This document shows, in pieces, positions 1 to 9,168 of a DNA stretch of 64,000 nt. The DNA comes from JADLDB01 sp040755835. GTDB lineage: Bacteria > Myxococcota > Myxococcia > Myxococcales > Myxococcaceae. The position numbers were made by a program, and so were the translations under genes. The notes beneath the pieces were generated by a model. That model worked only from the letters and a program-made list of their open reading frames with translations. It was not told where the DNA came from and ran no database searches. Positions within the stretch are counted from its first letter, which is position 1. Every line of letters starts with the position of its first letter. Location of the stretch: the NCBI GenBank assembly GCA_040755835.1, contig JBFMAB010000004.1:106599-170598 (forward strand). The letters run 5' to 3'.

Positions 1-420
1 GATCGCCCCCATGCCGTGCGCGAAGATGATGAGCGGAAACGGCCCGTGCGACGCGGCGATGGGCGCGTCGCGCACCGCGCTGGTGTGCAGGATCGGCGCC
101 TGCGAGCCCGCCAGCGCCGCGCGCTGCTCGTCGGTGAAGACGGTGGTGATGTCGTAGTCGACGCCCGGCTGGCCGCGCGTCTCCTGCGTCGCCGGGTACC
201 AAACCTCCGTCACCAGGACGCGCGGGGAGCCGTCGGGCTTGCGACGGCCCGTGTCTTCGTACGTCACGGTGCGCACGCCCACCGGGAACGGGCCCGGCTT
301 CGTCGGATCCGGCGCGGCGGTGGCCGAGGCGGGCTCGAAGGGCAGCGGATCGACCGGCGGCGGCGAGCCGCAGGCGGCGAGGGCCACAGACAACGCGACG
401 GCAGAGAGGAGGCAGCGCAT
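1..420 (-). CDS. Lipoprotein alpha/beta hydrolase, PAF-acetylhydrolase-like (N-terminal part)
   Basis: The gene starts at the ATG at 420 and runs off the left edge, so only 140 residues are visible. The N-terminus is a lipoprotein signal peptide ending in LAAC, followed by a Pro/Ala-rich linker. Around residues 48-75 comes a segment of the kind GPFPVGVRTV then VTEVWYPA, and near the edge PLIIFAHGMG. This pattern (Phe-Pro-Val-Gly strand, Trp-Tyr-Pro, then an HG oxyanion loop) is typical of the platelet-activating-factor acetylhydrolase/dienelactone hydrolase group of serine esterases. The catalytic Ser, Asp and His would lie outside the window. Probably an exported, membrane-anchored esterase; substrate unknown. 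It is divergent from the glycosyltransferase-like gene at 621. Confidence 0.75.
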   Translation of the reverse strand, partial: MRCLLSAVALSVALAACGSPPPVDPLPFEPASATAAPDPTKPGPFPVGVRTVTYEDTGRRKPDGSPRVLVTEVWYPATQETRGQPGVDYDITTVFTDEQRAALAGSQAPILHTSAVRDAPIAASHGPFPLIIFAHGMGAI

Positions 421-601
421 GAGCTCAAAGGGCTTTACGCCGCTCAGGCGGCGCGTGCCAAGCGCCCGCTCCGCCGGCCCCCCCGCGGCAGCGCTCACGG
501 ACCGACCGCGCGCGCCACCTCGGCCGTGACGCTGCCCCTTCAGCAGACACCGGCGATGCGGCGACGCCGCGCGGTGCGCCGGCCGCCGCGCCACCTCGCG
601 C

Positions 602-607
602 TATGCT
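602..607 (+). promoter_or_regulatory. Candidate -10 element (TATGCT) next to a start codon
   Basis: A GCTATGCT sequence lies just before the 621 gene. The same kind of sequence precedes the genes at 47792, 21914, 32023, 36614 and 52970, suggesting a shared -10-like element with a very short leader. No convincing -35 is visible. If it is a promoter, the ATG at 603 inside it is not the true start. Confidence 0.3.
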
Positions 608-620
608 ACGCCGACGCCCC

Positions 621-2057
621 GTGGCTGACGCGCGCACACCGCTCGACGTCGACGGCTACCTCGGCGTCACCCCGGGCATCACCGACCGCCTCGAGCGCGA
701 CCTCGCCGTGGCCTGGACGGCGCGCGGCTGCACGCTGGCGCCCGAGCGGCCCGTCGCCTGGCGCGCGCGGTCCTCGACGTACGTGGACGGCCTCTTCATT
801 GCCGAGGAAGGCGAGGCCCCCGATCCCTTCCCGCCTGGCGGGCTGGTGGTCGGCACGGTGCGCATGGGCTACGGCCACTACCGCATGGCGCTCGGCGTGT
901 GCTCGTGGGCGCTGAAGCGCGGCGCGGCCCCGTGGCTGATTGACCTCTTGGCCACCGAGCGCGACGAGTCCCGGCTCATCCGCCGCGCCGACGCGCTGTA
1001 CAGCCGCCTGTCGCGCCTCGCGGCCGACACCGGTGGCGTCGTGGAGTGGGCCTGGGGCCGGCTGATGAAGTCCGGCGGCCTCGCCAGCCTCCGCGCGTCG
1101 TGCGCGCTGGCCGAGCAGCTGGCGGCGCTGGTGAACGGCCTGCCCGGCGAGGCGCCCATCGTGTCCACCTACCCGCTCTTCGGCCAGGCGGCGGTGGCCT
1201 GCGGCTTCGAGCGCGTCGTCAACCTCGTCTTCGACAACGACCCGCAGTACTTCCTCGTGGTGCCGCGGGCGCTCAACCTCGTGCAGTCGCCGTCGGCGTA
1301 CCAGCGGCTGCGGCAGCTCGGCGTGCCCGCGCGCGACCTCGCCATCGCCGGGCACTGGGTGGGCGCGGACATCGCGCTCAACGCCGCGCGCGACTGCGAG
1401 CTGCGCATTCGCCGGGCCGACCGCGGCACGCCCAAGCGGCTGTTGGTGTCGGTGGGTGGCGCGGGCGCGCAGCGCCGCTACCTGTCGCGGCTCTTCACCG
1501 CATTGGCGCCGCGGCTGAAGGACGGCGAGCTGCGATTGCTGGTGAACATCGGCGACCACCGCGACCTCGAGCGCCCGTTCGTCGAGCTGTTCGAGCGGCT
1601 GCAGCTGTCCTGCGAGCTCGTCGACGGCTGGGAAGGCCTCGCGCCGTTCCTCAAGGCCAACGACCTCGGCGCGCCGGACCACGCGGGCCCGCCGGTGACG
1701 CTCTTCTCGATGAAGGCGCACTTCGAGGGCGTGCTGGCGACGGACCAGCTGGTGCGTGTCGCGGACGTGCTGGTGACGAAGCCGTCGGAGCTCGCCTTCG
1801 TTCCGGTGCCGAAGCTGCACATTCGCCGCGTCGGCGACCACGAGGCGCGCTCGGCGCGGCGCTCCGCGGAGCTGGGCGACGGCACGCTCGAGTGCCGCAC
1901 CGTGGCAGACGCCACGCGGATGACGGCGATGATGACGGAGGAGCCCAGCCTCATCCGCGCGATGAACGAGGCCATCATCGCGAACGCGGCGCGCGGCACC
2001 TATGACGGCAGCCGGCGCGCGGTGGAGTACGCGCTCGACGGCGCGCCGCGCCGCTGA
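621..2057 (+). CDS. GT-B-fold glycosyltransferase-like protein (MurG/MGDG-synthase type)
   Basis: About 478 residues from the GTG at 621. An in-frame ATG at 603 exists but lies inside a promoter-like TATGCT. The N-terminal half contains GTVRMGYGHYRMA, resembling the Gly/His-rich donor-site loop of GT28-type enzymes (MurG, diacylglycerol glucosyltransferases, MGDG synthase). The second half has a strand plus Gly loop, RLLVSVGGAGAQRR, as at the start of the nucleotide-sugar domain, and later a VADVLVTKPSELAF segment, comparable to the TKPGG region of the same family. No signal peptide or membrane span, so it is probably cytoplasmic or peripheral. The acceptor cannot be deduced. Stand-alone gene, convergent with the histidine kinase at 2207. 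Confidence 0.6.
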   Translation: MADARTPLDVDGYLGVTPGITDRLERDLAVAWTARGCTLAPERPVAWRARSSTYVDGLFIAEEGEAPDPFPPGGLVVGTVRMGYGHYRMALGVCSWALKRGAAPWLIDLLATERDESRLIRRADALYSRLSRLAADTGGVVEWAWGRLMKSGGLASLRASCALAEQLAALVNGLPGEAPIVSTYPLFGQAAVACGFERVVNLVFDNDPQYFLVVPRALNLVQSPSAYQRLRQLGVPARDLAIAGHWVGADIALNAARDCELRIRRADRGTPKRLLVSVGGAGAQRRYLSRLFTALAPRLKDGELRLLVNIGDHRDLERPFVELFERLQLSCELVDGWEGLAPFLKANDLGAPDHAGPPVTLFSMKAHFEGVLATDQLVRVADVLVTKPSELAFVPVPKLHIRRVGDHEARSARRSAELGDGTLECRTVADATRMTAMMTEEPSLIRAMNEAIIANAARGTYDGSRRAVEYALDGAPRR

Positions 2058-2206
2058 GGACGGACTCACCTCGAAAAGACGCCAGCCCCCTCGCCCCGCC
2101 CCTCGCGCGGTCGGCCTCTCGAAACGCCCGCCTCCGTCGACCTCGGCCTTCGACGTGGTCGCGTGAGGCGCGCGGCGCGACAGACGGGCAGGCGCGAGCG
2201 CCGTCG

Positions 2207-4288
2207 TCAGTCACGGCCCGCGGGCGAGGCGTGCGAGGCGCCCTCCGCTGGCCCGGCCACGGCCGCCTGGCTCACGGCGGTCAGCAATGCCGCGGGCGTG
2301 AAGGGCTTCGCGAGGAACTGCGCGCCACGCGCCACCAGCCTCTCGGTCGCGGCCGGGTCCGGCGCAAAGCCCGACACCAGCACCACGCGCAGCCCGGAGA
2401 CGCGGGCGAGGCACTTCTCGGCCAGCTGCGCGCCGTCCATGCCGGGCAGCATCACGTCCGTCACCAGCACGTCCGGTGCGAACCCGGCGTCGAGCGCCGC
2501 CAGCGCGTCGGCGGGGGTGCCGACCTCGCGCACCTCGAGTCCGCTGCCCGCCAGCACCTTCACCATGAGCGAGCGCACCGCCGGCTCGTCGTCCACCACG
2601 AGGACGCGAAGCACTGGCCGCGCGGCGGCCGAGGCCTGCCGCGCCGGCCCCTCGCTGCCCTCGGGCGTGCGGGGGATCAGCACCCGGAACTCGGTGCCCT
2701 TGCCGAGCGCCGTCTCCACGTCGACGCGGCCCCCGAGGCTGCGCACCACGCCGTAGACCGTCGCCAGACCCAGCCCCGTGCCACGCCCGGGCGGCTTGGT
2801 CGTGAAGAACGGCTCGAAGATGCGCGCGCGAACCTCCTCGCTCATGCCGCTGCCGGTGTCGCGGACCGACAGACGCACCACCTCGCCCAGCGCCTCGTCG
2901 CGAGCGGGCTCGACCCGCAGCTCCAGCAGCCCGCCGTCGGGCATCGCGTCGCGGGCATTGACGGCCAGATTCATCACCACCTGCTCCAGCTGCGACGCCG
3001 CGGCGCGGACGGTGTGGGCCCCGGGCGCAACCGCCAGGCGGACCTCCACGCGGGCGTCGAGCAGGCGCCGCACCATGTCCACCACCGGGCGGACCACTTC
3101 GCCCACGTCGACGCGGGAAGGCGCCACCACGTCCCGGCGGCTGAAGGCCAGCAGCTGCTTCGTCAGCACCGCGGCGCGCTCGATGGCCACCTGCAGGTCC
3201 GCGAGGTCGCGCGTCGCGGGGCTCTCCTCGGGCAACTCGCTGCGCGCGAGCGACGCGCACGTCTGCATCACCGACAGCAGGTTGTTGAAGTCGTGCGCCA
3301 CGCCGCCGGCGAGGCGCCCGAGCGCCTCCATCTTCTGCGACGCCTCGAGCTGCGCCGACAGCGCCCGCACCTCGCTCACGTCGCGCGTCGAGGCGACGAT
3401 CAGCTTCTCGCCCGGCACCGGCGTCATCAGCGACTGGTACCAGCCAAAGGAGCCGTCAGCCCGCCGCACGCGCAGCTGGGAACTGCCGGTGCGCCCGCCG
3501 ACCGCGGCCTTGAACGCCTCGTCCAGCAGGTGGACGTCGTCCGGGTGGAACAGCTGCCGCCGGAACTCCGCCGCGTTCAGCGTTGCTCCCTCGGCGCCGA
3601 GGATGCGCTGGTGCGACGCGCTGGCCCAGAGCACGTTGCCGTCGTGATCGAGCAGCGAGACGAGGTCGGCCGAGTTCTGCGCGATGATCTCCGCGCGGGC
3701 CGACGAGCGACGAGCCTCTTCGCGCGCGACCTCCGCGTCGTGCTCCTGCTGCACGAGGTCTCGCAGGAGCCGCTGCACGCCCACCGCCATCAGCCACGCG
3801 ACCGAAGAGATGAGGGCGAAGAGCACCGCGCTGTTGATGAGGTCCGTGCCCGCCGCCTCTTCCCGGCGCACGTAGCCCTGGCCGACCACCGACATCAGCG
3901 CGAGCGCGCCGGTCGCCACGCCGGTGACGATGCCGACGTCCCGCGGCTCGAGGGTGACGGCAGCCACCAGCACCGCCAGCACCAGGAAGAAGGGCGCATA
4001 GCCGACCTGCTGCCGCACCAACTGCCCGAGCACCACACCGACGATGACGACGGCGGAGAGGATGATGCCCGCGGGCCGCACGTGGCCGCGCCGCGCGACC
4101 TCGATGACCGCGCCAATACCCAGGGTGACGCCCCCCAGCACGCCGGCGACGCCCCACTCGGGGCCCGGCGAGCGGATGAGGGACAACACCAGCAAGAGCG
4201 CCGAGGCCACCGCCATGGCCGCGCCGACCCACATGACCGCGCGCCGGCGCCGAGCGAGCTCCGCGCCCTGAATCGCTGACGTTCCCAC
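2207..4288 (-). CDS. Membrane hybrid sensor histidine kinase (PAS-HisKA-HATPase-REC)
   Basis: 693 residues from the GTG at 4288, preceded by a good GGAGG. About six membrane spans fill residues 17-170. A coiled linker and a PAS-like domain (about 195-310) follow. The HisKA helix has GGVAHDFNN with the phospho-acceptor His at 332. The ATPase domain shows NLAVNARDAMP (N box, about 440), DTGSGM (G1) and GTGLGLATVYG (G2). A receiver domain ends the protein: VLVVDDEP near 565, phospho-Asp 611 in LVTDVMLPG, and Lys 661 in FLAKPF. The C-terminal receiver makes it a hybrid kinase that would need a phosphotransfer partner or act on itself. No response regulator gene is adjacent, so it is an orphan. 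The signal is unknown; the membrane domain has no large periplasmic loop. Confidence 0.92.
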   Translation of the reverse strand: MGTSAIQGAELARRRRAVMWVGAAMAVASALLLVLSLIRSPGPEWGVAGVLGGVTLGIGAVIEVARRGHVRPAGIILSAVVIVGVVLGQLVRQQVGYAPFFLVLAVLVAAVTLEPRDVGIVTGVATGALALMSVVGQGYVRREEAAGTDLINSAVLFALISSVAWLMAVGVQRLLRDLVQQEHDAEVAREEARRSSARAEIIAQNSADLVSLLDHDGNVLWASASHQRILGAEGATLNAAEFRRQLFHPDDVHLLDEAFKAAVGGRTGSSQLRVRRADGSFGWYQSLMTPVPGEKLIVASTRDVSEVRALSAQLEASQKMEALGRLAGGVAHDFNNLLSVMQTCASLARSELPEESPATRDLADLQVAIERAAVLTKQLLAFSRRDVVAPSRVDVGEVVRPVVDMVRRLLDARVEVRLAVAPGAHTVRAAASQLEQVVMNLAVNARDAMPDGGLLELRVEPARDEALGEVVRLSVRDTGSGMSEEVRARIFEPFFTTKPPGRGTGLGLATVYGVVRSLGGRVDVETALGKGTEFRVLIPRTPEGSEGPARQASAAARPVLRVLVVDDEPAVRSLMVKVLAGSGLEVREVGTPADALAALDAGFAPDVLVTDVMLPGMDGAQLAEKCLARVSGLRVVLVSGFAPDPAATERLVARGAQFLAKPFTPAALLTAVSQAAVAGPAEGASHASPAGRD

Positions 4289-4773
4289 GAGCCTCCCAAA
4301 CAGCTGCCTGACTGAGATTTAGGCACGCGCCCCGCGATGGCGGCAAACGCCCGCTCGACGATTGGCGTTCGCGACGGACACGAGGTACCCCGGGCTCGAC
4401 CGTCAACGGGCCAACCGCGGGCGCGTGGTGATGATGCGTGCGGCGGTCGGTGTCAAGCCCGAGGACTCCGAGGACTCGTGGTGGTGCTGGGGTCTCTGCA
4501 CCAGCACCCTCGAGACGAGCGCGACGACGCTGGAAGCGCTGCTCGAGACATTCTTCGGCGCCGGTGGCGGGACGCGTCGTCCACCTGCGGGTGACGGACA
4601 CCGGCGCCACGCCAGCGACGACGAGACCGGGCCGAAACGCCTTCGCCACCGGCAGCAGCCTCGGCCCGGCGCCGACGCCGCCCGCGGCCGCGAAGAGCGG
4701 CGGGCCTCTTTCGCGCGCACCGCGTCGTGCTCCCGCACCTCGAGTTCTCCCCACGGGCGCTTTCAGGGGCCCG
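4289..4773. other. 485-bp intergenic stretch without a supported gene
   Basis: It lies between the starts/ends of two minus-strand genes. Several frames are open but their translations are Arg/Ser/Pro-rich and give no family match by eye. A minus-strand frame covering about 4480-4700 reads slightly more protein-like (LLPVAKAFRPGLVVAGVAP) but has no start or context, and could be a decayed gene. No hairpin, repeat or RNA gene was recognised. Confidence 0.4.
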
Positions 4774-6531
4774 TCAGGGCACGGAGACGCGCGCGGTGCC
4801 CTGCTTGCAGCGGATCACCAATTCCCGGGACACGGCCTCGGCGCTGGCGTCGGACCGGAACGCGCGCAGCGGCACCTCCTGGCTGCCGCCGGCGCTGAGC
4901 GGCTTGAGCGCGGCGACGCGCTGCCCCGGCGCCACCACCGTGCAGCCCGACCACTTCACCTTCGACGCGTTGCTGATGATGTAGGAGCTCCCGGTCGAAC
5001 GGGCGCGCGCGGTGAGGCTCGGCGCGGCGTCGGACGCGTTCACCGGCGGCGGCGCGTCCAACCCGCCCACTCCGGGCGGCGGCGTGCCGGTCCCGGCGTC
5101 GACGACGTCCGCGACGGCCACCATCGTCGGCGCGCCCCCACCCGCGTCGACGACGGGCACCTCGGCGACCACGGCGGTCCCCGCATCCCCGTCGGCGCCG
5201 GCGGCGGTGCCAGCGACGGAGCCTGCGTCGGCGAGGCCGGCCACGCCCCCGTCCCCGGCGCCGCCTCCTCCCAGCGCGAAGTACGCGGCGCCCACCAGGC
5301 CGATGGCGGCCACAGCGATGACGGCGCCGACGAGCGGCCCGCGCCCGCGCTTCATCGCGGCGGCCTGCAACTCGCCCGTCGTCATCGGCGGCTCCGAGGC
5401 GGCGCGCGCCGTGGCGCCGGTACCGGCCATGGGCGTGGGAAGGGGCGGCGGCGGCAGCGGGTGCTCGCCACTCCCGCGCACCAGCGTCGAGCCGATCTCG
5501 ACACCCGCGTCTGCCGGCGTCGCGCGCTCCGTCTTCGGCCCCACGTCCTCCGTCGGCCTGCTGCGGAACGAGGCCACCTTGGTGAGCAGCTGCTGCTGCG
5601 ACGCGTACGACTCCGAGCAGTACGCCTTCACGTACTCGCCGACCTGCAGCTTCGACGGCAGCGCCCCCAGCCGCAGCAGCTCGTCCATCAGCGCGCGCGC
5701 GAGGTCGTCCGTCGTCGGGAAGCGCCGGGCCGGGTCGGCCGCCAGCGCCTTCAGCACCGTGGCCTCGAGCGACGGCGGCACGTCGGGCCGCAGCGGCGCC
5801 AGCGGGCGCACCTGCGGGTTGGCCATGGCCACCACCATCTCGGTGAGCGTCCCGCGCGGCACGTACGGCGCGTTGGCGAGCAGCTCCCACAGCACCACGC
5901 CCACCGCGAACTGGTCCGCCCGGTGGTCGACGGGCTCGCCGCGCGCCTGCTCGGGCGCCATGTAGCCCAGCTTGCCCATCACGCTGGCTTCGGCGGTGTG
6001 GCGGCTGCGCGCCTCCGAGCGCGCGATGCCGAAGTCGATGACCTTCACCTCGCCGTCGTAGGACACCATGACGTTCTGCGGAGAGACGTCGCGGTGGACG
6101 ATCTGCAGCGGCTTGCCGTCGAGCGCGGCGCGGCGGTGCGCGTAGCCGAGGCCCTCGGCCATCTGCTGCGCGATGGAGACGGCGAGCGACAACGGCAGCT
6201 GCTCTTCCTTCGCGCGCACGCGCTGGTGCAGCGTGGAGAGGTCCACGCCCGGCACGTACTCGAGCGCGAGGAAGAGCGTCCCTGCCTCCTCGCCCATGTC
6301 GTAGACCTGCGCGATGTTCGCGTGGTGCAGCTGCGTCAGCACGCGGCCCTCGTGGAGGAAGCGGCTGACGAATTCCGGGTCCTTCGCGATGGACGGCAGC
6401 ACCGTCTTCACCAGGCACAGCTTCTCGAAGCCGTGGGTGCCGGTGAGGCGCGCGAGCCACACCGCGCCCATGCCGCCTTCTCCCAGCGCCTCCAGCAGCT
6501 CGTAGCGCCCCAGCCGCTGCGGCTCGCTCAT
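4774..6531 (-). CDS. Eukaryotic-like Ser/Thr protein kinase with one membrane span
   Basis: 585 residues from the ATG at 6531. Kinase domain at residues 10-275: GEGGMGAVWLA glycine loop, Lys 42 in LVKT, HRDVSPQN catalytic loop with Asp 148, DFG at 167, and GYMAPEQARG activation segment end. All catalytic residues are present. A Pro-rich linker follows, then a single membrane helix at about 400-419, then an Ala/Gly/Asp/Val-rich tail and a C-terminal block of about 95 residues with two Cys (in SGCTVVAPG and VIRCKQG) that would lie outside. I do not recognise that outer domain. Its start overlaps the stop of the permease gene by four bases (ATGA), so the two are probably translated together and functionally linked, for example phosphorylation or sensing tied to amino-acid uptake. 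Confidence 0.93.
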   Translation of the reverse strand: MSEPQRLGRYELLEALGEGGMGAVWLARLTGTHGFEKLCLVKTVLPSIAKDPEFVSRFLHEGRVLTQLHHANIAQVYDMGEEAGTLFLALEYVPGVDLSTLHQRVRAKEEQLPLSLAVSIAQQMAEGLGYAHRRAALDGKPLQIVHRDVSPQNVMVSYDGEVKVIDFGIARSEARSRHTAEASVMGKLGYMAPEQARGEPVDHRADQFAVGVVLWELLANAPYVPRGTLTEMVVAMANPQVRPLAPLRPDVPPSLEATVLKALAADPARRFPTTDDLARALMDELLRLGALPSKLQVGEYVKAYCSESYASQQQLLTKVASFRSRPTEDVGPKTERATPADAGVEIGSTLVRGSGEHPLPPPPLPTPMAGTGATARAASEPPMTTGELQAAAMKRGRGPLVGAVIAVAAIGLVGAAYFALGGGGAGDGGVAGLADAGSVAGTAAGADGDAGTAVVAEVPVVDAGGGAPTMVAVADVVDAGTGTPPPGVGGLDAPPPVNASDAAPSLTARARSTGSSYIISNASKVKWSGCTVVAPGQRVAALKPLSAGGSQEVPLRAFRSDASAEAVSRELVIRCKQGTARVSVP

Positions 6532-7913
6532 GCGGACCTCCGTGAGAGAGTACGGGTGGCTTGGAACGCGACGAGCGCCGCCACCGCGACGCCGGCGACC
6601 CACCCGAGGAGCGCCGGCGTCCGGCTGAAGCCGGTGTACAGCATCCACCCCGAAGAGAGCACATACACGGCCGCTGCCAACAAGCTGGCCGGCCGCGGCT
6701 TCGCCTCGGGTGTCTTCGCGGTGAGGAAGGCGCGGAAGAGGCCGGCCACGGTGAGCGCCGCGAACAGCACGAGGATGGCGCCGACGTTCGACAGCACCGT
6801 GCGGACGTCGTGCGTCGCCAGCAGCGCGAGCGCCAGCCCGCCCTGCAGCACGATGGCGCCGACGGGCGGGGTGCCCTCCTTCGCCGCGAGCGCTCTGGGC
6901 AGGTAGCCGTCTGCCGCCATCGCCGCGTACACGCGCGGGCCCACCAACATCATCGCGCTCATCGCGGACACGAAGAGCAGCACCATCACGCCGCTCATCA
7001 CGCGCGCCGCCGCCGGCCCAAGCAGGGCGCCCATCACCGCCTGGCCCAGCGTCACCTGCTCGTACTGGCCCTTGAGCGCGGCGAAGTCGTCGTAGTGGAA
7101 GACGACGGTGCCCTGCTCGGGCGTCAGGTTCGCCACGAAGAGGTAGTTCACCACCAGGTACAGCGCGCCGACGGCGAGGCAGCCCAGCAGCATCGCGCGC
7201 GGTACGTCGCGGCCCGGCTGCTTGAACTCGTCGGCCGCGTACACCGCCGCGTTCCACCCGCTGAAGGCGAAGGCGATGAAGAAGAGACTGCCCACGAGGT
7301 CGCTCCACGGCGACGGGCCCGGCTGCGGCGGCGTCCAGGTGGGCCACGCCACGCGGCCCTTCACCACCGCGACGGCCACGAAGGCCGCGAGCAGCAGCAC
7401 CTTCACCGTCACCAACGCGTTCTGCGCACGCGACGACACCCTGAGACGAAAGGCGTGCAGCGCGGTGAGGAGGACGATGAGGCCGGCGCCCACCACCCGC
7501 GGCTCGAAGGCGTCGGACACCGCGCGCGCGAAGGCCCCGGCGGCGACGGCGTCGAGCGCGATGGGCGCGGAGAAGCCGACCAGCAGCGACGCCCAGCCGG
7601 CGAGGTAGCCCAGCGACGGGTGGAGCAGCGTGGACAGGTAGCGGTACTCGCCGCCGCTGTGCGGGACGAGGCGCGCCACCTCGGCGTAGGCGACGGCGCC
7701 GCACAGCGCCAGCACCGCGCCGAGCACCCAGGCGAGGAGAATGTGCGCGGGCCCGAGCGACTGCGCCATGAAGCCGGTGGACAGGAAGACGCCCGCGCCC
7801 ACCATGTTCGCGACGACCAGGCCCGCCCCGGACCAGAGACCGAAGGGTTTCGCTGCGGGAGGCCTCGACGGCTCGGGCGTGGACAGGTGGTGCTCCTTCG
7901 AGAGAGCGGCCAC
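6528..7913 (-). CDS. APC-family amino acid permease
   Basis: 461 residues from a GTG at 7913. A short hydrophilic N-terminus is followed by the APC helix 1 signature GLVVANMVGAGVF, then a run of hydrophobic helices consistent with about 12 spans. Other family marks are AYAEVARLVPHSGGEYRY after helix 2 and FIAFAFSGWNA around helix 6. The family moves amino acids or polyamines by proton or sodium symport or exchange; the substrate cannot be read from sequence. It heads a two-gene unit with the Ser/Thr kinase at 4774-6531 through an ATGA overlap. The 37-bp gap to the divergent gene at 7951 must hold both promoters; a GATAAG-like -10 for this gene sits right at its start. Confidence 0.92.
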   Translation of the reverse strand: MAALSKEHHLSTPEPSRPPAAKPFGLWSGAGLVVANMVGAGVFLSTGFMAQSLGPAHILLAWVLGAVLALCGAVAYAEVARLVPHSGGEYRYLSTLLHPSLGYLAGWASLLVGFSAPIALDAVAAGAFARAVSDAFEPRVVGAGLIVLLTALHAFRLRVSSRAQNALVTVKVLLLAAFVAVAVVKGRVAWPTWTPPQPGPSPWSDLVGSLFFIAFAFSGWNAAVYAADEFKQPGRDVPRAMLLGCLAVGALYLVVNYLFVANLTPEQGTVVFHYDDFAALKGQYEQVTLGQAVMGALLGPAAARVMSGVMVLLFVSAMSAMMLVGPRVYAAMAADGYLPRALAAKEGTPPVGAIVLQGGLALALLATHDVRTVLSNVGAILVLFAALTVAGLFRAFLTAKTPEAKPRPASLLAAAVYVLSSGWMLYTGFSRTPALLGWVAGVAVAALVAFQATRTLSRRSA

Positions 7914-7950
7914 ACTTATCGGAAGCCGGGCGTTCTGTCAGACTGTCGGT

Positions 7951-8265
7951 ATGCGCCTCCTCGCGCTCCTCTCCGCGCTGCTGCTGTCGTCCGCGTGCCC
8001 CGGCTCCACGGTGATGGACGCGAGCCGCTACGACCAGTCGTGCGCGCAAGACGCCGACTGCGCGGTCGTGTACGAGGGGGACGTCTGCGCGCCCTGCGGT
8101 TGCCCGAACGCGGCCATCAACGCCGGAAGCCTCGCGGCATGGAACGCCGAGGCGTCGCGCGCGCGCCAGTGGTGTGGACCTGTGCCCGCGGTGGCCTGCG
8201 GCCCGTGCCCCACTCGCGTGGCGAGGTGCGTGTCGCAAGCGTGCACCACGGCGCTGAGCCCGTGA
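7951..8265 (+). CDS. Small Cys-rich lipoprotein
   Basis: 104 residues from the ATG at 7951. An N-terminal signal peptide ends in LLSSAC, so Cys would be lipidated and the protein anchored in the outer or inner membrane. The rest has about ten Cys (SCAQDADCAVVYEGDVC, then CGPCP near the end), suggesting disulfide bonding. The DADC motif resembles Cys-rich modules of other myxobacterial surface lipoproteins. Family not recognised; no function assigned. Ends three bases from the convergent lipoprotein gene at 8269. Confidence 0.7.
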   Translation: MRLLALLSALLLSSACPGSTVMDASRYDQSCAQDADCAVVYEGDVCAPCGCPNAAINAGSLAAWNAEASRARQWCGPVPAVACGPCPTRVARCVSQACTTALSP

Positions 8266-8268
8266 CGG

Positions 8269-8892
8269 TCAAAACGTGCCGGCGACGCCGGCCGGCGTGA
8301 GCGCGAACGTCACCGGCGGCTGGCCGTTCGTCGCGTTCGTCCTGAAGACGGGGAGGACGTGGGCGCTGGGCGCCGAGTCGACGATCATCCAGATCGACAC
8401 CGCGGTGAGCGCCAGCGTGACGCCTGCGGTGATGAGGCCCGCCGTGCACAGGCCGGCGCGCTCCTGCGTGTTGCTGCAGCCGACCGCCGTCAGCGTGATG
8501 CCGGCGATCGCGCCCATGCCGCCCAGCGTGGTGAAGACGATGCCGTTGATGCGCTCGCCGAGGTTGATGCCATCGATGACCACCAACGCGCGTTGGGCGC
8601 CGGGTGCCTCCACCGCCATCGGAGGTACCAGCAGGCGGCCGCTGCGCGAGGTGAGCAGCAGCTCGGACGACGCGCTCACCGTCTCGGTGCACGGCGTCTG
8701 ACAGAGCGGCGGCCCCCCGGCGCGCACGTCCCACACCTGGCCGGCCTCGGCCACGACGTTCACCTGCACCATGCCGGGCGGGGGATCGACCACCGGTTGG
8801 TTCGGGTCGTCCGGCGGCAGGAGCGCGACGCGGCGAACACAGCCCGTCAGCGAGGCGACGAGACAGAGCAGGACCAGGGGGAGCGCGCGCAT
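8269..8892 (-). CDS. Lipoprotein with two membrane helices, unknown function
   Basis: 207 residues. Lipoprotein signal peptide ending in SLTGC, then a Pro-rich stretch (PPDDPNQPVVDPPPG) and a beta-rich region of about 80 residues resembling a PEGA-like small surface domain: it carries a Cys pair in PPLCQTPCT, a common disulfide in PEGA-type repeats. Two hydrophobic helices follow (about 118-135 and 150-170, GIVFTTLGGMGAIAGITL and ITAGVTLALTAVSIWMIV), separated by a Cys-containing loop, then a short tail. This lipobox-PEGA-two-helix layout occurs in many uncharacterised myxobacterial proteins. Function unknown. Confidence 0.7.
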   Translation of the reverse strand: MRALPLVLLCLVASLTGCVRRVALLPPDDPNQPVVDPPPGMVQVNVVAEAGQVWDVRAGGPPLCQTPCTETVSASSELLLTSRSGRLLVPPMAVEAPGAQRALVVIDGINLGERINGIVFTTLGGMGAIAGITLTAVGCSNTQERAGLCTAGLITAGVTLALTAVSIWMIVDSAPSAHVLPVFRTNATNGQPPVTFALTPAGVAGTF

Positions 8893-9168
8893 GGGCCCTC
8901 TTCGACGGAGATGAAGCCCAACCTATCAACGCCCCGCGCGCGGGCGAAAAACCGCGGCCATCTGCGGACCTCAGTCGGTTGACGCGCCGGCGGGCACGCT
9001 CCGCAGGATGTCACCACGCGCTCGCCGCCGCGTCGAGTGACGACGCGGACCCGTCAACGTGTCGGCGCAAACGCGCGCAACCCGTGAGGCATCGGCGAGC
9101 GTGCGCGCTTTCGGATTCCAACGTGCGCCGCGGCCAGTACGCTCGGGGCCTTCGGGAGGGGACACCAC

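Noticed and set aside
4438..6906. 822-codon open frame on the plus strand
   Set aside because: It lies antisense to the kinase and permease genes, is Arg/His/Gly-rich, and has no domain. It is a mirror of high-GC coding on the other strand.
4774..8238. Apparent 1154-residue protein ending in the Ser/Thr kinase
   Set aside because: The upstream 569 codons are a shadow of the permease gene in another frame; the kinase starts at 6531 with the expected family N-terminus.
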